64,000 bases of DNA, from positions 93,708,321-93,772,320 of the forward strand of contig NC_083341.1 of NCBI RefSeq assembly GCF_019175385.1, in the 5' to 3' direction. The notes beneath the pieces were generated by a model. That model was not told where the DNA came from. It saw only the letters and a program-made list of their open reading frames with translations, and ran no database searches. Position 1 is the first letter of the stretch. Every line of letters starts with the position of its first letter. Both the position numbers and the translations under genes were made by a program. This document shows, one piece after another, positions 47,589 through 57,067 of this stretch. The DNA comes from Lycium barbarum. Lineage: Eukaryota; Streptophyta; Magnoliopsida; Solanales; Solanaceae.

Positions 47589-50000
47589 TATATTCATTTC
47601 ACAACGATCATGCCAAAAAGAAAGAAGGGTTAGCTTCACATACCTTTAATTCTTATTCGTCACACAATATGTACACGCTGCCCAATAATACTTCAACCTA
47701 TATTAAGATACCAACAACTACGATTAAGTTACGGGGAGATTCAAAACGTATTCTAACGTTAGTAACTCCTTTCTAGATGTTTAGACGACGTTTTCTCTTG
47801 TATCCAAACCAACCACATACAACCAATCCAACATCAATAATTATGTGTTCAATACCAATCCGGACAGCCCACACAATATCCCAAACAGCCCACATTCACA
47901 ACATGCAATAACGATTCACATACGGCTACTACATTCTCAAGTTACTTCTAATAGTTCGTAGCCTTAACGTTTGCATGTAACAACTTATAACAGCCTATCC
48001 AACACAATGCATAATATTAATTATCATTAATCTCACAAGCTCAATAATAATAACAACAATGTGTCAAAACAGTCTGCACATTACAACACCCAATAATAGT
48101 CTACATGCGATTATGACACGTCCAATTTATTCTTGTTAGTCTATAGCCATAACATTTCGTCGAAACGATTCTATAACAGCCCAACCACTATGTAAACATG
48201 ATGTATACTCTTAACTATAATTAGTTTTTTTCCAACTTAATGAAAACAACAAGTCCAAAACAGTCCCTAACCAACAACACGTCCAAAACAGTCCCTAACC
48301 AACAACGTAACAATGTTCGGAATTCTTGCAAACGTTTACGAACATACTAAGCCAACCACATACGATTTTTACACATTATTTCAGGTCTTCTTTTCATATA
48401 ATTTCAGTAAGTTATGACCAGCTATCCACACGACAAGTACAACATCAATTCATACGCAACAACGCTACATCGTCATTTCTATAATCCTTACAACAACTCA
48501 CAAACGACTTTAGTTTCAACTCCAACCATTAAACACCTTCATTTCCATCATAAATTTCATGATAATAACAATCAAAATATCAAGTAAAAACAGTTCACTA
48601 ACTTCCTCACAAGACAGTCCACACACGGTTTCAACATGCTTCAACATCACTCACATAAAATTATAGATTCACTTTATTTTCATACTAACACAATTTCACC
48701 TTTAACCTTCCAATTCTTTTCATTATTTTTACCATGAGATCTATGATAGTAACATCCATATTTTTTAAAGAAAATTAGTTCATTAATTCGACTAAAACAG
48801 TCCCCTCGGTCACAACAACATTCCAACACCAACGTTCATGATTTTATGCATGCGATTCATGTTCATCAAGTTACAACCATACTTCAACATCAACACCTAT
48901 AACCTCATGGTTATTATCATGTTCCAACATCAACACACCTTATTTCATGCATACAACTTATATTCACACATCTACATCACCCTTAATACATGAAAAAGAA
49001 AGTTAGATCTTACCTTGACAACTTGACTTCTCTACTTGGCTAGAGTTGGTGACTTGAGATGAAAATGATTCTTGTTTCTCCAAAGACTATCTTCACATTC
49101 TAGGGACCTTCTAAATGGTTGAAACACCTTGGAAAATAAATTTTGGATCAAGACTCAAAGAGCTCAAAAATCAGCCAAGCTTGGCCGAATGCTCTCTCTC
49201 TCTAGGCTTAGGTTTTCTTTCTTTGTGTTGTGTAGTTGAAATGAATTGTGATGGATTATTTCTTGGTCATTATTTGGTTCTACTTTGATGCCTACAAGTT
49301 GGCACATGCTCCAATTATGGCATGAGTCACCCCTTTAACTTTACACCTAAAATTTTCTTTCTTTTCCCCTCTACTTTTGGCTATATGGCCGAATTTGTCC
49401 CCCTTTGTTTCCTTTCTTCTTCTTTATTTTCAATTGTTTACAAGACAATCTCATGTGTGGTGAATGATTCACACACCACCCTTTGTCCATTGTAATCATT
49501 CCAAGATGAATGATCCATATTTAATGTGAAATGATCCCTCCACCATGTTATGTCTTCCTAAAATAATGTATACTTTCATAAAGTAGTGGATGCTTAAATA
49601 TTCAATTGCATGCTTCAACTTTTTCTCCTCAAATTTTCAGCTCTTGGCCGAATTTGACACTTGGTTATGAAGTGTATTTTTGTTGTCCACAATATATTGA
49701 AAATGTAGTGGATGAATCAACATTTAATTGCACATTTGTATGTCTTGCATTAGCCTTATTTTAGATGACTTTGAGTCATCCTTTTACCTTGGAACGTTGG
49801 TGTTCCTTCTTAGTTCATTGTTGTCACAATTTTTTTTTACTTAACACCACAATTAAGTAATTCCTAATCTCCAATGACATTTTTATACTAAGTAAAATTT
49901 ATAACCGATTAGTTCTAGTTTAGAAATTAAAAATTAGAGTTTTCTATCTCACGTCGATTCTTTCGCGAATAACTCGACGTTTATAATACGGGGTCTAACA
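46297..50000 (-). mobile_element. 5' LTR of element B
   Basis: 3704 bp, intact, TGTTAGACCCCG…GGGTCGTGACA in the minus sense. It preserves the empty target site of element C at 48728-48732. It contains repeated CCAAAACAGTCC units near 48250-48300 that also occur (reverse) in the D LTR. An 18-bp tandem array is at 47045-47162, TA runs at 47167-47193 and 47553-47587, and the hairpin block at 46776-46835. Confidence 0.94.
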
Positions 50001-51617
50001 GAAAGCTCTTCAGTCTGTTTATGCGATGTCCAGCCAGAGAAGATGGAAATGGCTCGTGAGCTCCAGCAGTTAGCTAGCCTAGGAGTTCAAATAGTGGACT
50101 CAGGTTGTGTGAGAGCTACCCTTCAGAATCCAGCCGTCTCATCACTAGTGGTCGAAGTGAAACAACAAAAATCTAAAGATCCTATGCTAATTTATTACAG
50201 AAATACACTCCCTCAGAAGGAGAAGTCGTCATTTGAGATTTCTGGAGATGGAGTTCTCCGATGCCGAGGCAGGGTGTGTGTTCCCGACATTGCATGGCTA
50301 CGCCGCTAAATATTGGAAGAAGCCCATTGTTCTCGTTATTCTATCCACCCAGGAGCAACGAAAATGTATCATGATCTTAAAAATATATATTGGTGGAATG
50401 GGATGAAGAAGGATATAGCGGAATTCGTAGCTCAATGTCCCAACTGTTAGCAAGTGAAAATTGAGCACCAAAAGCCGGGCGAATTGTTGGAAGCTATAGA
50501 AATTCCAACTTGGAAATGGGAAATAATTAACATAGACTTCATTACAGGCTTACCCTGTTCCCGACGTAAGTATGATTCTATATGAGTGATTGTGGATAGC
50601 CTTACGAAGTCAGCTCATTTCTTACCGGTCAGAATTATATATGTAGCAGAAGATTATGCAAAGGTTTATGTTAAAGAGATAGTGCAGCTCCGCGGTGTTC
50701 CAGTATCTATTATCTCCGATGGAGGGACTCAATTTACAACAAATTTTTGGAAATTTTTCTAAGAAGGTTTGGGGACTCATGTGAGCCTTAGCACGGCATT
50801 TCACCCACAGACGAATGGACAACCCAAACGTACCATTCAAACCCTTGAGAATATGCTACGGGCATGTGTATTGGATTTTGGAGGTAGTTGGGAGGATCAT
50901 TTATCGCTTATTGAGTTTGCTTATAATAATAGTTGTCATTCTAGCATCCAAATGGCGCCATATGAGGCTTTATATGGGTGAAAGTGAAGATCCCCAATTG
51001 GGTGGTTTGAGGTAGGAGAGACTAAATTGATAGGGCCATACTTGGTCCAGCAAGCTATAGAGAAAGTTAAGCTCATACAGGATCGATTATTAAAAGCTCA
51101 GAGTCATCAAACGTCCGATGCGAACAATCGTCGAAGGGACTTAGAGTTCCAAGTGAAAGATTGGGTATTCTTAAAGGTGTCGCCGATGAAGGGCGTAATG
51201 TGATTTGGCAAAAAGGGGAAGCTTAGTCCCCGGTACATTGGGCCTTATGAGATTGTGCGCAAAGTAGGCAAAGTGGCTTACGAATTAGATCTACCTCCTG
51301 AGTTAGAGTCAGTTCACCCAGTTTTCCATGTATCAATGCTTCGTAAGTGCATTGGAGATCCTTGTAGAATAGTACCAATAGATGATGTTCAAGTTACAAA
51401 GCAATTGTCTGATGAAGAAGTCCCCATTGCCATTTTAGATAGGCAAGTACAAAAGCTCAAAACCAAAGAGGTAGCTTCAGTTAAAGTTTTGTGGAAGAAT
51501 AATATTGGAGAGGAAATGACATGGGTAGCCGAAGAAGACATGAAATTCCGGTACCCACATTTATTTTCACCCTCAGAGGAGACTCTGGCAGAGACACCAT
51601 TATCCTCAGGTATGTAA
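50001..51617 (+). pseudogene. Integrase and chromodomain of element A pol
   Basis: The sequence begins just after the RNase H domain, where B interrupts A. An 88-codon stretch (50043-50309) covers the region before the integrase. The zinc region (HCSRYSIHPGATKMYHD … CPNC) and core ([18 protein letters not shown]) follow, with stops at several places. The third catalytic residue is changed: GQPKRT where GQAERT is normal. The tail 51255-51617 is open and contains VHPVFHVSMLRKC and a chromodomain with LDRQVQKL…VKVLWKNN…MTWVAEED, ending at a natural stop. The chromodomain of this family is thought to guide integration into heterochromatin. Confidence 0.92.
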
Positions 51618-51775
51618 TACTTTTCTTGATGTTTTCTTGGTCGTGTGTGTCCATGGTAATTGTCATTTTTATTGTAGGTCCATGAGGTGACGTATTTTGG
51701 GTTGCTGTGAAGGATGGAAGTGCCATATTATAGGGGAAACTCTGGCGAAAATTTTACAAAATTCCCGAGAACCTA

Positions 51776-51810
51776 ACATTCGAGGACGAATGTTCTTAAG
51801 GGGGGAAGAA
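51776..51810 (+). promoter_or_regulatory. Stem-loop and polypurine tract of element A
   Basis: ACATTCG (51776-51782) - AGGA - CGAATGT (51787-51793), then AAGGGGGGAAGAA directly before the 3' LTR. Confidence 0.88.
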
Positions 51811-52155
51811 TGTTACACCTCGAAAGAAATTCGTGTCGTCATATGATAGATAGACTAATGCAGGGTGAGACGAATATGATGTTTCTATAAGTAAGGAAGG
51901 TTATTTAACAATCCTAGGTAAGATTTCAAAGATGTTAGAAGTAAGAGGAGAAAGTTCCTTAAGGAGGGCAAAGTATATGTTGTGTTTTGGAAAATTCCGT
52001 AAGGTACCGAGCTAATGTTGACTTAATGATGTCTTAAAGAAGAGTTGTAACTCTCTTTAGATTGGTAATGAAGTGTTAAACAAGTGTCAAGAAGGTTCCA
52101 TAAGGATTGGAGATCGAACGAAACGACGGAAACCATTTCAGGGAAGTGGAGTTAC
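51811..52155 (+). mobile_element. 3' LTR fragment of element A
   Basis: It begins TGTTACACCTCG and matches 24620-24966 of the 5' LTR with scattered substitutions. It is cut after GGAGTTAC by insertion of element D. In the 5' LTR the uninterrupted sequence continues into the palindrome cluster. The remainder of this LTR is not found to the right of D. Confidence 0.92.
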
Positions 52156-55100
52156 TGTTACACTCCATAATAATCTGTGCTACTGTATTAAAACAAAAAA
52201 GAATGAGTTAAGAAGGTTCAAGGAAAGTTAATCGAGTTAGTAAGAATATCGTTATATGTACATGGTTTCCTTAAGTATCCCAAGGCGACACGATTAACTA
52301 AAGGGTGTGGAATCGCGCTATGAGTATGTATATGAGGTAATGCGAGTGACCTTTTAAAGTAATTGAGATTATTAGTAATGATATAGAGGATGGACAAAAG
52401 ATATGAATATACTTTTGCGATTGGAGTTTCGTCAAAGCTTTGTGAGTTCTCTAGTTATACTTAAGGTTATTGTGATTCTCTGGACCCTTCGAGATGTGTA
52501 TATAGATTTTTATTGATGTATATAAGTGTGTATGTGTATGCATAATAGGTTACATAAGGTTGGAAGAGGATTAGAAGTTAAACAAAATGAATCGGAACAA
52601 CTTCAGTAAAATTTCGGATCTGATTTTAGTCTATATTGTAGGAGGCATATCTCCTTGTATATGAGGAGTTTTAAGGTATTTCAAAAGTCTAAAATGAAGT
52701 TCATCGAGTCTAGTTTGTAATTATACAAACCTCTCGTCAAAATTATATCGGGATAAGGAGATATGGACGATGCAAGTTGGGCTGAGCGGGGATTAAGACT
52801 TAAATGTTTATAATTTTTCACTAGTGGCCGTGTGGGCCCCACAAACACATGGCAAAAATCAGATTTTTGCCCATGCTCAGTTGGGGGAACGTGCAAGACC
52901 CCTTGGGCAGAAAAAAATGTCCAACTTAGTTGACCAAAAGTTGCATGCCAACTCATTTTTCCCAATGCCACAAATTGAACAAGAAAGAGAAGCTCTCATC
53001 TTCTCCAACTAGAGAAAGAGAGCCACGGCCTTGGAAGCTCCACCACCAAAAAAAAAATCAGTTTTCTTCCTCAAATCAACTCCTTATCTAGTGTACAAGA
53101 ACGTGTAGTAGTTGTTGGAAAGAAAAAAAGAGGTGTATCACCTCAATAGGGTTGAAGATTCGGCCAAAGTGAAGAACAAGTTATAAGGTAAGGATGATTA
53201 TTGTTCTTGTGTTGCATGACGATTTGAATATATAATTCATGCATGTTGTTATTGGATTGTTGTTGTGGTTGAAGTAAGGGGTTGAGCCGTGAGCTTGGGG
53301 AAGCCATGGTTGGTTTCATTTTGTATGTATTGTTGGTGAATTGAATGGGTGTCAACATATGTAAATGAACAAAGATTGTAGAAGTTGGTTTATGATGTTG
53401 TATGTTGGTATTGGACTGTTTTGTGAGGGAGTTAGTGAACTGTTTTTACTTGATATTTTGATTGTTATTATCATGAATTTCATGATGGAAATGAAGGTGT
53501 TTAATGGTTGGAGTTGAAACTAAAATCGTTTGTGAGCTGTTGTATGGATTATAGAAATGACGATGTAGTTTAGTTGTGTATGAATTGATGTTGTATTTGT
53601 CGTGTGGATAGCTGGTCATAACCTACTGAAAATATATGAAAAGAAGGCATGAAATAATGTGTAAGAATCATAGGTGGTTTGCTTAGTATGTTCGTAAATG
53701 TTTGCAAGAATTCTGAACATTGTTTAGGGACTGTTTTGGACATGTTATTGGACTGTTTTGGACATGTTGTGGTAATGGACTGTTTTCTAAAAAGTTTAAA
53801 TGAGCCATGTGTTGTAGGCTTTAATGGAATCATGTTTAATCTCCTTGTACATGTATTGGAAATGGATTGAATGTGTTGTGGTTTGGATGAATGGATGAAA
53901 ATCATGAAGTTGTTATAGTTGTGTTGAAGCCGTGTAAAGGGGCCGTTTTAGAGGAAATTATGGACTGGTTTGTGCCAAGTTTTGATTGTTGTTGTTATGA
54001 ACATTGTGGTATATTGTATGTATGTTGAATATGTGAATTTAGGTGTTAAAGAAACAAATCAAATTGAAGTACGCAAGCAGTCCAAAACAGTGGACTGTTT
54101 TAAGGTTAGAAGCAAATTAGTGAATGTTGAATATTGATTGTTGCTATGAACGTGTAGTGAAAGTGAACCTTAATGATTCAAGTTGAAATTGAAATGGTTT
54201 GTGGGCTGTTATAAGAATAAATATGATGCTGAAACAGTTCCGCTAATCGCATAAGTAATGTTGTAAACGTGTTGTTGTCGTTGTAATTGAAGTTGGAAAA
54301 TCGCGAAATAGAAATTGTAGCGTTGTGTGTGCTGTTTGGCCGTGAGTATGGGACAGTTTTGAATGATGTATGGACTGTCCAAAGTCCCTTAAATCATGTT
54401 TATACAAGTTTGGATTGATACATGAAAGAATGACTAGCAATATTAGCTTGTAGCACTAGTTGGTTTGAATGCGAACGAAACGTCGTCTAAATGTTAGAAA
54501 GGGATTGTGAGTGTCAAAATACGTATCGAATTCCCTCGTAAACTAATCATAGCTTGTGATATCTTGATATAGGATAAGTACCATTGGGCAGCAAGTACAA
54601 GTTATTATACGACTAAACGCTAAAGGTATGTAAGCCCTATTCCTTTCTTTTCTTGGCATGTCCTAGACGTAAGTATGAAATGATATGAACCTTGGGGTAA
54701 ATTCTACTCTCTAGTTCCAAACATGATTTGTGATCCTTTTCATTCTGTAATGTTATTGTCATGAGTTTATTATATGATTGACTAACGAATGATGCATAGA
54801 AGTTCCTACTCTTGAATATTTGCACAACTAGAGACATACTTGATCTCAAAGTTACACCATGATTAAAGTATGCATGTACATAAAATATGAGATGTTCCTT
54901 GCTATAGTTAGTAATGAGATTTCAAAAAAAAAAAAAAGAACCGAAGATGAATTGCATATGTGTGGTATCGCCGCTGGATTCTTGGCCGTGGTATTTGTAT
55001 GTGTGATGTTGCCGCTGGATACTTGACCGCGGTATGTGTGATATTTGCCGCTGGATACTTGGCCGCGGTAGGTGTATATGTGTATATGTGTGATATTGAC

Positions 55101-56038
55101 CGCTGGATACTTGGCCGCGGTAGGTGTATAGGTGTATATGTGTATATGTTTATGTTTATGAAGCTATGATTTTAATACCGAGTCCCTTATTAAAGGGCCG
55201 GGACACGTTATATATATGTATGATTATAATATGATTTTACTTACCGAGTCCCTTACAAAAGGGGCGGGACACGATATATATGTACTTACATATGATATGA
55301 CTACCTTGTTATGATTACTAAAACTTATGATGAATTATATGACAAGTAAGTCTTGGGATTTTTGGTCTTTGTACTGAATCTTATGCTACTTACTTTAGAT
55401 ATGTTTCTATTTACTATATTTCATGCTTTACATACTCAGTACATACTCCGTACTGACCCCCTTTCTTCGGGGGGCTGCGTTCATGCCCGCAGGTACAGAC
55501 GCTCGTTTTGGAGATCCGTTAGCTTAGGGTACCTATTCAGCTATTTTGGACTGCTCCTTTGTTCCGGAGCTAGCTTGTGGTATAACTCCCTTGTGTTGTA
55601 TTCATATGTGTTTAATTGGGTACGGCGGGGTCTTGTCCCGCCATATGATACAGTCATTACTCTTAGAGGTCTGTGGACATCTTTGTGGGTCTGTATGTAG
55701 TTGTTGATGCGTTGTATGACTATGACTTATGTTTGGGGCGTACCCATTCGTAATGGCAGCCTTGTCGGCTTGCATATATATGTATGTTTGGTATGTTGCA
55801 TATCGTGGCTGCCTTGTCGGCTTGCGTAGAAACATATATGTTGTTGTTTAAAAATTGTTACTCCTCAGGAGACAGGTGCCTACGACATACAAAAAACAAA
55901 TTGACAGCTTTAAAACAACACCATACCTTTTTATACAAATAAGTTCATGACATACTAGTTATAAATGATTACAGTTAACCGGCAATATGAGTGTCCAATT
56001 CGGGCACTAGTCACGGCCTACGGGGTTGGGTCGTGACA
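52156..56038 (+). mobile_element. 5' LTR of element D
   Basis: It starts TGTTACACTCC and ends GGGTCGTGACA. An inverted repeat with 10-bp arms (GGCAAAAATC 52851-52860, GATTTTTGCC 52862-52871) lies about 700 bp in. Repeated GGACTGTTTTGG units lie at 53400-53780. Four CCGCTGGATACTTGGCCGCGG-like units lie at 54960-55130, two GAGTCCC…GGGCCGGGAC-like units at 55185-55275, and the hairpin block at 55436-55492. The 3' half resembles the B LTR; the 5' part does not. Confidence 0.93.
55436..55642 (+). promoter_or_regulatory. Multi-hairpin block in D 5' LTR
   Basis: Five successive stems: TCAGTAC/GTACTGA (55436, 55450), CCCCC/GGGGG (55457, 55469), CTGCG/CGCAG (55475, 55488), GCTCC/GGAGC (55553, 55566) and GGCGGG/CCCGCC (55624, 55637). 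The same order occurs in B and C and partly in A, F, G and H, with stem changes that keep pairing. Confidence 0.6.
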
Positions 56039-56042
56039 GAAG

Positions 56043-56132
56043 TGGTATCAGAGCGGTTCGTCCTCGGATTGTCTACAGGCCGTGTCTCGTAGAGTCTTGT
56101 TTATCGGTGTGTTGTGCACCACATCTATAAAC
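56043..56132 (+). promoter_or_regulatory. Primer binding site and 34-nt leader hairpin of element D
   Basis: The primer site TGGTATCAGAGC is at 56043-56054. The hairpin at 56099-56132 has GTTTAT/ATAAAC and TGTG/CACA stems and the loop TTGTGCAC with palindrome GTGCAC, as in B and C. Confidence 0.75.
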
Positions 56133-57032
56133 AGGACGCTACAGGGCATTTAGGATGTTACCTTTCTTTCATATCTAAGATCGTGCGATAGAGCCCAGTC
56201 ATAGGAAATAAAATTCTTTATACTAACATTTGATTTCAGTTGAAGAACGACATCGACAGAAGAAAGTGATTGATGATATTGGAAGTTTCAAAGTACGCAG
56301 GTAAGCAAAGGTACGAAAGGTATATGTCGAGTAAGGAATGGAAGTGCGATTGAAATGTAAAGTTGAGAATTGAAAGAGAAAGTATAACAGGTGCAGTTTG
56401 GATTAGACATACGAGGTAAGTCCATCATTTTCATACTGTTGTTAATATTGGGAGCCCTGTGTGGCTATGATATGATATGATGTGTATATATATATATGTT
56501 GGCCCTGTGAGGCATTGTTGGTATTTCCTGCGTACAGGTTCTGGGATAGTAAGAAATACAGAGTGAACTCTGCAAAAATTATCCTACAAATATAAAAGGA
56601 ATGAGATATTAGTAATTAATATGTTTTGAAAGGTCGTGTCAACGGTAATGATAAGAGTGGACTAAGTGGTGAGTGTAGTTGACTGCGAGAAATAAGTCGA
56701 CTGCCGAATCGATGGTAATAGTAATTAGGAAGTCGATATCGATACGGTAAAAGAAGAATCTGGAAAGGGTTTATGATATTAAGAGATGATTTAGAAAAGG
56801 CTGGATAATCTTGATAAAGTGTTATTAGTAAGGTACCGACTGAATTGATAAGCAAGGATAAATTATGACGAGTTTATAGTAAAAGAAGTAGTAGTATGAT
56901 TAATATGAGAGTACAAAGGAAAATGAATTGTGACGCATGCGAATGTATTGGTAAGACAGGCTGTGAGGTAGTGAAGGATAAGATTTACTAGGAAGGGTAA
57001 AAGGTTAAGTATGCTCATACAACACTAATGTA
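56133..57032 (+). other. Non-coding interior of element D
   Basis: There is no plausible protein here. It holds the module shared with B and C (about 56450-56600) and a GATTTCAG stretch at 56232-56239 resembling a splice acceptor. The rest is purine-rich and unique in this window apart from B. Confidence 0.7.
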
Positions 57033-57067
57033 ACATTCGAGGACGAATGTTCCTCAGGGGGGAAGAA
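57033..57067 (+). promoter_or_regulatory. Stem-loop and polypurine tract of element D
   Basis: ACATTCG - AGGA - CGAATGT at 57033-57050, then CAGGGGGGAAGAA up to the 3' LTR. Confidence 0.88.

Larger units (their letters stand above)
28723..50000 (-). mobile_element. Element B, minus-strand LTR retrotransposon, carrying nested element C
   Basis: Order on the minus strand: 5' LTR 50000-46297, primer site 46292-46281, non-coding leader to about 44511, pol to about 41690, polypurine region, 3' LTR 41560-28723. The 3' LTR is split by element C (31149-40300). Without C it measures about 3.68 kb against 3.70 kb for the 5' LTR, and the two differ by few bases by eye, so B is fairly young. Gag and protease are absent. 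Flanks are GCAAG (28718-28722) and GAAAG (50001-50005), four of five identical. Confidence 0.92.

Noticed and set aside
53570..53905. 111-codon reverse-strand frame, repeated at 58480-58815
   Set aside because: Identical in both LTRs of D because the LTRs are copies. It is antisense to the element and shows no protein features.
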